From Bacteroidales bacterium (lineage in GTDB: Bacteria > Bacteroidota > Bacteroidia > Bacteroidales > CAIWKO01), in contig JALOBU010000001.1 in the NCBI GenBank assembly GCA_023228145.1, positions 159,780-223,779 of the forward strand: a DNA stretch of 64,000 nt. The letters are read 5' to 3'. Position 1 is the first letter of the stretch. Each line of letters starts with the position of its first letter. Below the pieces are notes generated by a model. It ran no database searches and had not been told where the DNA came from. It saw only the letters and a list, made by a program, of their open reading frames with translations. A program made the position numbers and the translations under genes. This document shows, in pieces, positions 37,760 to 47,328 of this stretch.

Positions 37760-40078
37760 GTGCTAATTAGAAAAATACTTTTACAACTCATTGTGCTGGA
37801 ATTGATTTTTAATAATATCAATGCCCAGGAAATTGGCATCGCCGAGTGGAGGGTGCATCTGCCATACCGCCAGACAATTTCCCTTGATTTTGCCGGTTCA
37901 CTGGTTTATTGTGCCACCCCATATGGTATTTTTTATTTTGATAAAGAAGATAATACTATCAATCAGATTACAAAAATAAACGGCTTGTCAGATGTTAACA
38001 TTAGCAAAATAAGATACAGCGAACAATATAAAGCACTAATCATAGTCTATACAAATGCAAATATTGACTTGATTTACGAAAAAAGCATAATTAATATTTC
38101 AGACATCAAACGTAAAACCATATTAGGGAATAAAACAATTAACAATATTACCATTTATGGGAATTATGCTTATTTGTCATGCGGCTTTGGTATTGTGGTA
38201 CTGGATATCCTTCAAAACGAAATTAAGGATACTTATTATATAGGGCAAAACGGCTCATCAATGAATGTGCTTGATGTGGCATGCGATGGCGTGTATATTT
38301 ATGCAGCTACTGAAAGCGGAATATATAAAGCATCTTATACAAATCCAAACCTTGCCAATTATGCCAATTGGTCAAAGGATACTTCAATGTCCAATCCGAA
38401 TGGGAAATATAATGTGATTACTATTTTTCAGAATAAGCTTTTTGCAAATTTATCTGTTTCGGGTTATTCAAAAGACACACTTTACGTTAATGATGGTAAT
38501 GCATGGGCAATTTTTGACTCTACACGCTTTGATGATGTATTCAGCATTCGGGTTGTAAATAATAAAATGCTGGTATCATATAATTATAAAGTGCTGGTTT
38601 ATAATTCGGATATTCAGATTTTAGAAGATTTATGGACATATAACCCTGATTCTCCTGAGCCTTCAGAAGCGCTGATTGATGGAGATTCATATTATTGGGT
38701 AGCCGATAGAACAAAAGGGTTAGTTCGTTATAAAGATTGGAATGCATTTAAGATAACACCTGACGGCCCGGCTACCAACAATGCTTTTGCCATGGATATT
38801 GCCGGCAGTGATTTATATGTTGCCGCAGGAAGTGTGAACTCCGCCTGGGGAAATGTATGGAATTACAGCGGAGTGTATTCGTTTATCGGAGGTACCTGGC
38901 ACACACTTAAAGATTATAACACCGCCTTTGACACAATTTATGATATTATAGACATAGCTGTTGACCCATCAAACAGCAATCATGTTTTTGCAGCTTCTCT
39001 CGGTGTTGGATTGGTGGAAATAAAAAACGGATACGTTGTGAATGTTTATGATGAAACAAATTCCCCGCTGGAGCATCCTTATAGTTTTTACAGGTGGCTG
39101 GGTATTGGAGGTTTGGCTTTTGATGACAACAATAATATATGGGCGGTGAATTCAATAAGCAATAACTTACTTAAAATGCGCACTCCCGACGGGTCTTGGT
39201 ACTCTTTCAGCACATTGCCTTATATTTCACAAGCACACGGAGGCGCCATGATGATTGATCAGCATGGACAGAAGTGGATTTTATTAAGAAATGCTGTTGG
39301 ATTACTCGTTTTTAATGAAAAAGGAACCTGGTCAACAAGTAATGATGATGTGATTAAAGTGCTTACTACAAGCGTTGGCAATGGCAGTTTGCCGAGCAAC
39401 GCAGTTTATTGCATGGCCGAGGACCTTGACGGAAAAGTTTGGATAGGAACCGATAAAGGTGTCGCAGTATTTTATAATCCGGAAAATATTTCTGACGGCG
39501 GAAATTTTGATGCGCAACAGATTACTATTATGCAGGACGGAACAGCCCAGCATCTTCTCGAATTTGAAAGAGTAACCTCCATGGCTGTGGATGGCTCAAA
39601 TAAAAAATGGTTCGGCACCGAAAAAGCAGGAGTTTTTCTGATGAGTGAAGATGGTCAGGAAGAGATTTTGCACTTCACCGAAGAAAATAGCCCACTGCTG
39701 TCAAACACAATTACCAGCATTGCTATTGATGAAAATACCGGCGAAGTGTTTTTCGGCACAGCTAACGGACTGATTTCCTTCAAATGGTATGCAACCAAAG
39801 GTGGTGAAACTTTTACCAATGTGTATGCTTACCCCAATCCCGTTCGTGGCGATTTCAACGGAACCATAGGAATAAAAGGTCTGGTAAAAGATGCTACGGT
39901 TAAAATAACCGATGTTTCCGGTACTTTGGTCTATGAAACAAAATCTGAAGGAGGGCAGGCGGTTTGGAATGGGAAAAACTTCAAAGGAGACCTCGTTGGA
40001 AGTGGCGTGTATTTTGTTTTTTGCAGCAATGAAGATTGTACCGAAAAACTGGTAACAAAAATAATGGTCATCAGGTAG
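37760..40078 (+). CDS. porZ: PorZ-like type IX secretion system protein
   Basis: 772 residues, close to P. gingivalis PorZ (776). The start is GTG 37760, placing a signal peptide first (LIRKILLQLIVLELIFNNINAQ). The body is two seven-bladed beta-propellers (about 25-330 and 335-670), seen as recurring blades such as DGKVWIGTDKGVAVF, NKKWFGTEKAGVFLM and TGEVFFGTANGLISF. A C-terminal sorting-type domain (about 685-772) has VYAYPNPVRGDF and GSGVYFVF. In P. gingivalis, PorZ sits on the surface and presents A-LPS to the sortase PorU. It is followed by recO. The identification rests on length, architecture and neighbourhood, not on an alignment. Confidence 0.8.
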   Translation: MLIRKILLQLIVLELIFNNINAQEIGIAEWRVHLPYRQTISLDFAGSLVYCATPYGIFYFDKEDNTINQITKINGLSDVNISKIRYSEQYKALIIVYTNANIDLIYEKSIINISDIKRKTILGNKTINNITIYGNYAYLSCGFGIVVLDILQNEIKDTYYIGQNGSSMNVLDVACDGVYIYAATESGIYKASYTNPNLANYANWSKDTSMSNPNGKYNVITIFQNKLFANLSVSGYSKDTLYVNDGNAWAIFDSTRFDDVFSIRVVNNKMLVSYNYKVLVYNSDIQILEDLWTYNPDSPEPSEALIDGDSYYWVADRTKGLVRYKDWNAFKITPDGPATNNAFAMDIAGSDLYVAAGSVNSAWGNVWNYSGVYSFIGGTWHTLKDYNTAFDTIYDIIDIAVDPSNSNHVFAASLGVGLVEIKNGYVVNVYDETNSPLEHPYSFYRWLGIGGLAFDDNNNIWAVNSISNNLLKMRTPDGSWYSFSTLPYISQAHGGAMMIDQHGQKWILLRNAVGLLVFNEKGTWSTSNDDVIKVLTTSVGNGSLPSNAVYCMAEDLDGKVWIGTDKGVAVFYNPENISDGGNFDAQQITIMQDGTAQHLLEFERVTSMAVDGSNKKWFGTEKAGVFLMSEDGQEEILHFTEENSPLLSNTITSIAIDENTGEVFFGTANGLISFKWYATKGGETFTNVYAYPNPVRGDFNGTIGIKGLVKDATVKITDVSGTLVYETKSEGGQAVWNGKNFKGDLVGSGVYFVFCSNEDCTEKLVTKIMVIR

Positions 40079-40091
40079 CAGCTTTCACCCC

Positions 40092-40820
40092 ATGCAATGC
40101 AAAACCAGGGCTATCGTCCTTAAAACAATCAATTACTCCGAAACAAGCATTATTGTTAAAATGCATACCGAGCTTTTTGGGTTGAAATCGTTTTTGGTAC
40201 GTGGCGTTAGAAAAAAACATGCAAAAATAAACCCCAGCATCTTACAGCCTCTTTCTTTGCTTGAGGTTGTTTTTTCTAATAAAGAAAATTGCCAGTTACA
40301 CTCTCCCAAAGAAATATCATCATATTACCAGTTTGTTTCACTGCCTTTTAATGTGTTTAAAAGTTCTCAGGCATTGTTTGTAAACGAACTTGTTTACCGC
40401 ACCGTAAGAGAAGAAGAACCTAATCCGTATTTTTTTAATTTCCTCACACAAAGTATTATTGCTTTAGACAAAGCTAAAAGTAACTTTCAGAATATTCATA
40501 TTGCTTTTTCCATAAAACTGACAAGGTATCTTGGTTTTTATCCTTTGGGGAAGTATTGTCCTGAAACACCTTATTTTATTTTAAAAGAAGGCCATTTTGC
40601 AAAATACAAACCCGATGATGAATTGTATCTTGACCAGCCTATGTCTCAAACCTTTGATTTTTTGCTTCGGATACCCATAGAAGAATCCGGTTCGGTATCC
40701 CTGTCCTCAGACACAAGAAGGAAACTTCTTGAAAATATCATTGCTTATTTTCAGCTTCATTTGATAGGGTTTGGAAATATAAAATCTCTGGATGTGCTTA
40801 CCCAGCTTTTTCATTCCTGA
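40092..40820 (+). CDS. recO: DNA repair protein RecO
   Basis: 242 residues. The N-terminal OB fold (about 1-80) opens with CKTRAIVLKTINYSETSIIVKMHT, typical of RecO, and continues FLVRGVRKK. A helical C-terminal domain spans about 85-240 (LFVNELVYRTVREEEPNPYFF; KLTRYLGFYP). RecO works with RecR and RecF to load RecA on SSB-coated gaps. The four-cysteine zinc site of some RecO proteins is absent, as is common. It begins 13 bases after porZ, so the two likely share a transcript. Confidence 0.9.
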   Translation: MQCKTRAIVLKTINYSETSIIVKMHTELFGLKSFLVRGVRKKHAKINPSILQPLSLLEVVFSNKENCQLHSPKEISSYYQFVSLPFNVFKSSQALFVNELVYRTVREEEPNPYFFNFLTQSIIALDKAKSNFQNIHIAFSIKLTRYLGFYPLGKYCPETPYFILKEGHFAKYKPDDELYLDQPMSQTFDFLLRIPIEESGSVSLSSDTRRKLLENIIAYFQLHLIGFGNIKSLDVLTQLFHS

Positions 40821-40858
40821 GTTTTTGTTTATTTTTGAAACTCTTTAATCTTAAAATT

Positions 40859-42271
40859 ATGGATGCATATAGTTTATACCTTGCCGGAAATTTTGTTGAA
40901 ACTTCCGGAAAAATTAAAATAATTAACCCATATACTAAAGCATGTTTTGCCGAAGCATGTCTTGCCTCTCCCGGTGAGCTTGAACAGGCAGTTCAGGCGG
41001 CGCAAAATGTTGAAAAGGTTTTGGCGGAAATGCCATCATACAAGCGATATGAAATTTTAATGCAAATTGCAAAGCTTATCAAGGATGATAAAGACAGGCT
41101 GGCTTTTGTGTTAAGTACTGAGGCGTGCAAACCTTTAAAGTCCTCTTTGACAGAAGTTGACAGAGCCGTGCAGACTTTCATTGTCGCTGCTGAAGAAGCC
41201 AAAAGGTTGCCAAAAGAATATATCAGCATTGACTGGACAATATCCGGAGCCGGAAAGGAAGGTATGGTTAAATACTTTCCCATAGGGCTGGTGGCTGGCA
41301 TTGCACCATTTAATTTTCCACTGAACCTTGCCGTGCATAAAATAGCTCCCGCCATTGCGGTAGGATGCCCGATTATTCTCAAGCCTTCTTCCTTAACCCC
41401 TTTGTCAACGCTGGAATTGGCTAAAATCATTGATAAAACCGACTTGCCTAAAGGCGCGCTTTCTATTTTACCGATGGACAGGAAAACAGGGAATTTGCTG
41501 GTGACGGATGAACGATTTAAATTACTGACTTTTACAGGATCTCCCGAGGTGGGCTGGAAAATGAAAAGTGAGGCGGGTAAGAAAAAAGTTGTATTGGAAT
41601 TGGGTGGCAATGCCGGCGTGATTATAACAAAATCAGCTGATGTTGAAAAAGCAGTTACTAAATGCGTGGCAGGTGGTTTTGCTTATTCCGGGCAGGTTTG
41701 CATCCATACACAGAGAATTTTTGTACATAAAAATATTTTTACTGATTTTACACAAAAATTTGTTGAAAAAACAAAACTACTCAAACAAGGCCCATCGGAA
41801 GACCCTGCTACAGATATTTCTGCACTGATAAATGAAGAAAATGCCATACGAGTGGAATCATGGGTCGCCGATGCATTAGCGGGAGGAGCTGAACTGTTGT
41901 GTGGTGGCAAACGTAAGGGCGCTTTTTTTGAACCCACTGTGCTGACTAACACTCATAATAAAATGAATGTCTGCTGTTGTGAGGTATTCGGTCCTGTGGT
42001 TGTGATTGAGCCGTATGACGATTTCAAAAAAGCTGTTGACGAAATTAACAACGGGCGTTATGGGCTTCAGGCAGGAGTGTTTACCGACAGCATTACTGAA
42101 ATGGATTATGCATTTAATAATATTGAAGTCGGTGGGTTGATGATAAACGATGTGCCGACATTCAGAACCGACCACATGCCTTATGGCGGAGTAAAAGATT
42201 CCGGTTTAGGCAGGGAAGGCGTAAAATATGCCATTATGGATATGATGGAACCGCGCCTGATGGTGAAATAA
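40859..42271 (+). CDS. NAD(P)-dependent aldehyde dehydrogenase
   Basis: 470 residues from ATG 40859; a TTG at 40835 would add a short leader and is less likely. The ALDH fold is clear: GLVAGIAPFNFPLNLAVHK, ILKPSSLTPLSTLELA, the cofactor turn FTGSPEVGWKM, the catalytic Glu in VLELGGNAGVI and the catalytic Cys281 in YSGQVCIHTQRIFV. CCCEVFGPVVVI and GGVKDSGLGREGVKYAIMDM close the domain. The aldehyde substrate cannot be assigned. It follows recO by 38 bases and ends 8 bases from the convergent polA stop. Confidence 0.88.
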   Translation: MDAYSLYLAGNFVETSGKIKIINPYTKACFAEACLASPGELEQAVQAAQNVEKVLAEMPSYKRYEILMQIAKLIKDDKDRLAFVLSTEACKPLKSSLTEVDRAVQTFIVAAEEAKRLPKEYISIDWTISGAGKEGMVKYFPIGLVAGIAPFNFPLNLAVHKIAPAIAVGCPIILKPSSLTPLSTLELAKIIDKTDLPKGALSILPMDRKTGNLLVTDERFKLLTFTGSPEVGWKMKSEAGKKKVVLELGGNAGVIITKSADVEKAVTKCVAGGFAYSGQVCIHTQRIFVHKNIFTDFTQKFVEKTKLLKQGPSEDPATDISALINEENAIRVESWVADALAGGAELLCGGKRKGAFFEPTVLTNTHNKMNVCCCEVFGPVVVIEPYDDFKKAVDEINNGRYGLQAGVFTDSITEMDYAFNNIEVGGLMINDVPTFRTDHMPYGGVKDSGLGREGVKYAIMDMMEPRLMVK

Positions 42272-42279
42272 ATTATGAT

Positions 42280-45081
42280 TTAATGTGCTTCCAGCCAGTT
42301 CATTCCTGAACTCATTTCAATTTCAAGAGGAACACTCAATTCATAAGCGTTTTTCATCTGTTCTTTTATAATTTCCAAAACAGCTTCCTTTTCGGGCTTG
42401 TAAACATCAAACACCAATTCATCGTGAACCTGCATAATCATGCGGCTGCGAAATGAATTTGCGGAAATATCTCTGAAAATTTTTATCATGGCAATTTTGA
42501 TGATATCCGCCGCAGAACCCTGAATGGGAGCATTTATCGCATTTCGTTCGGCATAACCTCTTACCACCGCGTTGGCAGAATTGATATCCCGCAGATAACG
42601 TCTGCGCCCTGAAATTGTTTCTACATATCCTTTCTTTCTGGCTGATGCTATGGTATCTTCCATGTACTTTTTTATAGCAGGATATTTTTTAAAATATTGC
42701 TCAATGATTTCTGCCCCTTCTTTACGCGGGATATTAAGCCGTTCCGACAGTCCAAAAGCTGAAATGCCGTAAATGATGCCGAAATTCACCATTTTGGCAT
42801 TGCGGCGCTGCTCTTTGGTAACATCGGCTAAAGCGACATTGTAAACCTTTGATGCCGTTGCGGCATGAATGTCATGGCCCTGTATAAAATCCTCTATCAT
42901 ATTGTGTTCATCGCTGATTGCAGCGATGATTCTCAGTTCTATCTGAGAATAGTCGGCTGAAACCAAAATATAATCTTCATTGCGGGGAACAAATGCTTTA
43001 CGGATTTCGCGTCCTTTTTCTGTCCTGACTGGAATATTCTGGAGATTAGGATTGTTTGAACTTAAACGTCCTGTTGCTGCAATGGCCTGATTGTAAGAGG
43101 TGTGAATTCTGCCGGTGCGGGGGCTGATGAGTTCGGGTAAAGCATCCACGTAAGTAGATTTGAGTTTAGTAAGTGAACGGTAATCCAGAATTTTCTGAAT
43201 AATTGGATGTTTGTTTACGAGTTTTGTCAAAACATCTTCTGCGGTTGAAAACTGTTTGGTAGCGGTTTTTTTTGGGTTCTCGATGATTTTCATGTGTCCG
43301 TATATCACATCACCTAACTGTTTGGGCGAAGCAATATTAAATTCCACTCCTGCAAGTTCAAATATTTCTTTTTCTAACAATTGAATTTCAACAAGTAGTT
43401 CAGCGGAATAATCGTTCAGCGCTTTTTTATCAAGCTTCACACCTTCGGTTTCCATAGATGCCAGCACAGGAATCAGGGGTATTTCAATTTCTTTAAATAA
43501 TTTTTCAGCGCCAACTTTTTTGAGCTCCGGTTCCAAAACAGTTTTCAACTGATAAGTAATATCCGCATCTTCAGAGGCATATTCTTTTATCTCTTCAGCG
43601 GGCACCAGCGCCATCGAAAGCTGGTTTTTGCCTTTCTTTCCAATCAATTGCTCGATAGGGACAGGAGAGTAATTCAAATACGACTGGGCCAGATAATCCA
43701 TATTGTGCCTCAGATCAGGTTCTATCAGGTAATGCGCCATCATGGTGTCGAACATCGGGCCTTTCACATCAATGTCATACCACTTTAACATTTCCATGTC
43801 GAATTTGATGTTTTGACCTATTTTCAGCGAATTGGGATTCTCAAATATGGCCTTGAATTCCTGAACCTGCTCGTATGTTTCATGATACTCTTTTGAAAGC
43901 ATTACATAATATGCCTTGTGTGGCTCCATGCAAAACGATATTCCCAGCAATTCAGAAGAATTTGGGTCAAGGCCTGTGGTTTCTGTGTCAAAACAAAACT
44001 CATTTGCAGTTTCCAGTATCTTTATCAGGGTTTCTCTTTTTTCTTTTGTATCCACAAGAATATATTCGTGCGGAGTGTTCTGGATATTATTTAAAGAAGT
44101 TTCTGAAATATTTTCCTGTTTTGTTGTTGCTGATATTTCGCCAAACAAATCCGGTTGTTGTTTTTTAATCAATTCCGATGTTTCCTTTTTTTGTAAAGAA
44201 ATATCAGTGAAAACACGTTTTGCAAAAGTTCGCATTTCTAATTCCTCAAGCAGTTCTTTTAGTTCTTGTTCGTGCGGATGTTCGAGGATAAGTTTGTGTT
44301 CTTCAAAAGCAATAGGAACATTAAGAATGATGGTGGCAAGTGCTTTTGATTGAATAGCTAGTTCCTGCCCGGCTATCACTTTTTGTTTCATTCCTTCAGG
44401 ACTTATGGAATCTATGTTTTTCAAAATATTTTCCAATGAGCCAAATTCGCTGATGAGTTTTTTTGCCCCCACTTCTCCAATGCCCGGTATGCCCGGAATA
44501 TTATCGGATGCATCGCCCCAAATGCCCAGAATATCTATCAACTGCTCCGGTTTCTGAATTCCGAATTTTTCACAAACCTCTTTTACGCCCATGATCGAGG
44601 GCTTATCGCCAAAGCGAGCCGGTTTGTATATCAATACATTTTCGCTTACTAATTGCCCGAAATCTTTATCAGGTGTTACCATAAAAACTTTAAAATCTTT
44701 TTTCTCGGCTTCTTTGGCAAGGGTGCCGATCACATCATCTGCCTCGTAACCTTCCACAAAAAGTGTTGGAATGTTAAATGCTTCCACCAGCCGGTAAATA
44801 TAGGGAATAGAAGCCGAAAGGTCTTCGGGCATTTCCTGGCGGTTGGCTTTGTATTCAACAAAATCTTCATGTCGCAGAGTCGGCGCCATGGTATCAAAAG
44901 CTACTCCTATATGTGTTGGTTTTTCTTCTTTTAAAAGTTTATACAGTATGTTAGCAAAACCGTAAACCGCGGAGGTATTTATTCCTTTTGAGTTGATGAG
45001 TGGACGGTCTTTGTAAGCATAAAATGCCTGGTACATCAGCGCCATAGCATCTATAAGGTAGAGTTTTTTTTCTGAGGACAT
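42280..45081 (-). CDS. polA: DNA polymerase I
   Basis: 933 residues. The N-terminal 5' nuclease domain (about 1-290) has YLIDAMALMYQAFYA, EGYEADDVIGTLA and GIWGDASDNIPGIPGIGEVG. The 3'-5' exonuclease (about 340-520) retains FDTETTGLDP, so proofreading is probably active. The polymerase domain holds motif A (SADYSQIELRI), motif B (RRNAKMVNFGIIYG) and motif C (MQVHDELVFDV). It removes primers and fills gaps in replication and repair. The 5' flank is the repeat-rich region, and no clear promoter was found there. Confidence 0.97.
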   Translation of the reverse strand: MSSEKKLYLIDAMALMYQAFYAYKDRPLINSKGINTSAVYGFANILYKLLKEEKPTHIGVAFDTMAPTLRHEDFVEYKANRQEMPEDLSASIPYIYRLVEAFNIPTLFVEGYEADDVIGTLAKEAEKKDFKVFMVTPDKDFGQLVSENVLIYKPARFGDKPSIMGVKEVCEKFGIQKPEQLIDILGIWGDASDNIPGIPGIGEVGAKKLISEFGSLENILKNIDSISPEGMKQKVIAGQELAIQSKALATIILNVPIAFEEHKLILEHPHEQELKELLEELEMRTFAKRVFTDISLQKKETSELIKKQQPDLFGEISATTKQENISETSLNNIQNTPHEYILVDTKEKRETLIKILETANEFCFDTETTGLDPNSSELLGISFCMEPHKAYYVMLSKEYHETYEQVQEFKAIFENPNSLKIGQNIKFDMEMLKWYDIDVKGPMFDTMMAHYLIEPDLRHNMDYLAQSYLNYSPVPIEQLIGKKGKNQLSMALVPAEEIKEYASEDADITYQLKTVLEPELKKVGAEKLFKEIEIPLIPVLASMETEGVKLDKKALNDYSAELLVEIQLLEKEIFELAGVEFNIASPKQLGDVIYGHMKIIENPKKTATKQFSTAEDVLTKLVNKHPIIQKILDYRSLTKLKSTYVDALPELISPRTGRIHTSYNQAIAATGRLSSNNPNLQNIPVRTEKGREIRKAFVPRNEDYILVSADYSQIELRIIAAISDEHNMIEDFIQGHDIHAATASKVYNVALADVTKEQRRNAKMVNFGIIYGISAFGLSERLNIPRKEGAEIIEQYFKKYPAIKKYMEDTIASARKKGYVETISGRRRYLRDINSANAVVRGYAERNAINAPIQGSAADIIKIAMIKIFRDISANSFRSRMIMQVHDELVFDVYKPEKEAVLEIIKEQMKNAYELSVPLEIEMSSGMNWLEAH

Positions 45082-45148
45082 GAGAAAGTATTTATTTAGT
45101 GTAAAAGTAAGTAAAAAGTTTTGGAGAGAGGTGGGTGGGTGGTATTTT

Positions 45149-45237
45149 TAGGGGAATAGGCTGTTAGACTATTAGGCTGATAGGTATTTAGGTGAATAGG
45201 TGTTTAGAGGTGATTAGGTAGATAGGAATGGTTAGGG
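45149..45237. repeat. TAGG-rich degenerate tract
   Basis: Nine TAGG tetramers occur in about 90 bases at spacings of roughly 6-14, in forms such as AATAGG, ATTAGG and TTTAGG. It looks like a decayed short tandem repeat. Confidence 0.6.
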
Positions 45238-45261
45238 TTTTATTTTAAATGATTTTCTATT

Positions 45262-45405
45262 TGATTTTTTCTGCGTCAATCTGCGAAATCCGCGGGAAAT
45301 AATATTCTTTCTTTTACTCACGCAGATAACGCTGATTATTGCAGATAAGGCCTGATGCCGAAGGCGTCCAATATGAATATAGCACGCAGTGCGAACAACA
45401 AGAAG
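45262..45405. repeat. 144-bp element, copy 1
   Basis: Matches 46420-46563 in 142 of 144 positions. It contains a long imperfect inverted repeat, CTGCGTCAATCTGCG (45271-45285) against CGCAGATAACGCTG (45321-45334), and a hairpin GATGCC-GAA-GGCGTC (45354-45368), so a transcript would fold strongly. No transposase is encoded, and no target-site duplication is obvious. Confidence 0.9.
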
Positions 45406-45418
45406 AAAGTCATAATAA

Positions 45419-45435
45419 GGACACTGAAGGTGTCC
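45419..45435. repeat. Short hairpin repeat element (GGACAC...GTGTCC)
   Basis: GGACAC, loop TGAAG, GTGTCC, followed by AATATATTAATA. It shares the plan of the other hairpins here: a 5-6 base GC-rich stem, GA/GT-type loop and an AATAT tail. Confidence 0.6.
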
Positions 45436-45500
45436 AATATATTAATAATGCTTCATTATTGATTAAGCAACACTGTGAACTCTGTCAAAACACTGTGGCG

Positions 45501-45539
45501 CTCTGTGGTTAAACAAGCTTTTTTTTATAAACCACAGAG
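45501..45539. repeat. Inverted repeat with 10-base arms
   Basis: CTCTGTGGTT (45501-45510) and AACCACAGAG (45530-45539) are perfect inverse complements around a 19-base centre that contains an eight-T run. A further degenerate copy of the theme (ACAGAG) lies at 45543-45570. A terminator role for either flanking gene is possible but unproven. Confidence 0.6.
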
Positions 45540-45738
45540 GAAAACAGAGAAAAAAATGAGTTACACAGAGTTTAGGGAAAGAGTTGCTTGCATATACCAG
45601 CATTAAGTGTAAAAACAAAGAAGTCAACTATAAAATTATGAATACATAATTATAGAAATGAAAAAGAATAAAATTCCGGAATATTTGCAAATCATACTAA
45701 CTTAGCAAAAGCAATTTAATGAATATTAATTAAATATT

Positions 45739-46386
45739 ATGAAGCGTTTGCTTGTTTCAGGCTTGTTTGTTTTATGTTCAATTGGATTGTACGCTCAGGA
45801 CAGTATTCCGCAAAAAGAAATAACTCATAATATCGCAGTAAATGCGTATTTTGATTTTACAAAACAAAGTTTTCTGCCTTTCTTCTCTCTTGCTTACGAT
45901 TATAACAAATTTTCGATTGAAGCCCGCTACAACTATGATATAACAGAAAACTTTTCATTGTTTCTCGGAGCTGCTTTGTATAAAAACAATTGGAAGTTCA
46001 GAATAATGCAAGGGCTTACTTTTGGGAAGGATAATGTGGGTATTTGCATTTCTCCGGTAACAGTTTATGATGGCGATAAAATATATTTTTACAACAACCC
46101 TCAACTGACAATCAATATAAAAAATGTCCCGACTTATTTTTCACATTGGGCTGAAGTGTATTATAAACCATTGGATTTTTTCTGGCTTGGCATAGCCGAC
46201 CGGCTTTATTTTGATTCGGAAATAAGCGATGTTACCTTCGGCCCTGTGGTTTCTTTTAATTACAGGGGATTTTTTATAAATCTGAACTATTGGGTTCCGC
46301 TAAAAATAACTGAAAACAGGGTCACTGTTTTACTTGGTTATGAAATGGATTTTGTGCGCTTAAAAAAAGTTAAAGCAAAAAACTAA
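45739..46386 (+). CDS. Orphan outer-membrane beta-barrel protein, function unknown
   Basis: 215 residues with a signal peptide (about 1-19; FVLCSIGLYAQ) and alternating aromatic strands suited to a small barrel: FFSLAYDYNKFSIEARYNYD, FSLFLGAALYKNN, GLTFGKDNVGICISPV. The C-terminus, VTVLLGYEMDFVRLKKVKAKN, does not end in the usual aromatic residue. I do not recognise a family. It stands alone between two near-identical 144-bp repeats; its base composition is not obviously different from its neighbours. Confidence 0.7.
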   Translation: MKRLLVSGLFVLCSIGLYAQDSIPQKEITHNIAVNAYFDFTKQSFLPFFSLAYDYNKFSIEARYNYDITENFSLFLGAALYKNNWKFRIMQGLTFGKDNVGICISPVTVYDGDKIYFYNNPQLTINIKNVPTYFSHWAEVYYKPLDFFWLGIADRLYFDSEISDVTFGPVVSFNYRGFFINLNYWVPLKITENRVTVLLGYEMDFVRLKKVKAKN

Positions 46387-46761
46387 AAAAACCATAAGCA
46401 AAATCATGTTGAAAGTGTCTGATTTTTTCTGCGTCAATCTGCGAAATCCGCGGGAAATAATATTCTTTCTTTTACTCACGCAGATAACGCTGATTATTGC
46501 AGATAAGGCCTGATGCTGAAGGCGTCCAATATGAATATAGCACGCAGTGCGAACAATAAGAAGCATCATTTTGCCCGGTTATTTCTTTTTCGTATGAAGG
46601 ATTTTATTTTAATCTTTATTTCTGGTTTCCACTAACAACCGTTGTATCCGGAAGTACATTTATGCCGGGATACGAAAGATGTTTGTAATTTTATTTGGAT
46701 TGTGTCGGGAAGACTGACTTATGTGAAAGCTTACGGGCAGTTACTCCAGCACTCACTATAC
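46387..46761. other. Intergenic region with repeat copy 2
   Basis: Contains the second 144-bp element (46420-46563). The remaining 200 bases up to the convergent membrane-protein stop show no ORF of note, promoter or hairpin. Confidence 0.7.
46420..46563. repeat. 144-bp element, copy 2
   Basis: Same orientation as copy 1, offset by 1158 bases. The two differences are C to T at 46517 and 46557. The first falls in the hairpin stem (GATGCT-GAA-GGCGTC, 46512-46526) and replaces a C-G pair with a T-G pair, leaving the fold intact. Confidence 0.9.
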
Positions 46762-47328
46762 TTAACTCTTTAGTTCTTCCAGCAAATTCTTCGCCCCCCT
46801 CCATATCGGCATGGAACGTTTGCGCCAGAAAAAATATCCAATAAGCCCGGAAATAAACATGATACCCCAGTAAACCGCTTGTATCACGAGTATTTTTGTT
46901 AAGGGTTCCGCTTCAAAATATTTATGATGTTCGTAGGCATTTAATGTAATGCCAACACTGATGAGTATTACGACTATAAATACCGGGTACCATCTTTTAT
47001 TGAAAAAACGGTATCTTTCTTCGGTCTTCTTGAGTACGTTAAATAACGGCAGGGTGTAGTCGAGGTTTTTATAGGTTTTATACTGCCATCTGAAAAACCA
47101 TGTCCCGATAAGAAATGCAAGCACATAAAATGCTCCCGATATTCTGTCCACGCCGCTTATTTCGGGGTCGGGGTTGATGATAAACAATGCCGCATAAAAG
47201 ATGGTGCAGGCAAGATATACAAAAAACATTCCCCGCATTAACTTGCGGTTGCGTTTGTCTTCGCGCTGCATGCGGTTTATAAAATTGTCAATGTTGATGG
47301 ACTGAGTATTTATATTGTTATTTTTCAT
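46762..47328 (-). CDS. Four-helix membrane protein paired with the ECF sigma factor
   Basis: 188 residues. A charged cytosolic N-terminus (about 1-30; INRMQREDKRNRKLMRG) is followed by four predicted membrane helices (about 33-50, 64-80, 113-130, 147-167) and a short basic tail (WRGAKNLLEELKS). The start overlaps the end of the sigma factor gene by 11 bases, so the two are translationally coupled. That position is where anti-sigma factors usually lie, but the protein has no zinc-binding HxxxCxxC motif and no recognised anti-sigma domain. Its role as a regulator of the sigma factor is inferred from context only. Confidence 0.7.
   Translation of the reverse strand: MKNNNINTQSINIDNFINRMQREDKRNRKLMRGMFFVYLACTIFYAALFIINPDPEISGVDRISGAFYVLAFLIGTWFFRWQYKTYKNLDYTLPLFNVLKKTEERYRFFNKRWYPVFIVVILISVGITLNAYEHHKYFEAEPLTKILVIQAVYWGIMFISGLIGYFFWRKRSMPIWRGAKNLLEELKS

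Larger units (their letters stand above)
45082..45738. other. Repeat-rich intergenic region without genes
   Basis: About 657 bases between polA and an orphan barrel gene. It holds a TAGG-rich tract, one copy of a 144-bp element, two hairpin elements and an inverted repeat with ACCACAGAG arms (each listed). No ORF with a coding appearance was seen. Confidence 0.8.

Noticed and set aside
40993..41610. 205-codon minus-strand open frame
   Set aside because: Fully inside and antisense to the aldehyde dehydrogenase, whose motifs are clear; a composition shadow.
45321..45334. CGCAGAT words as possible attachment sites of an integrative element
   Set aside because: No integrase or recombinase gene is nearby; the words are part of the inverted arms of the 144-bp element.
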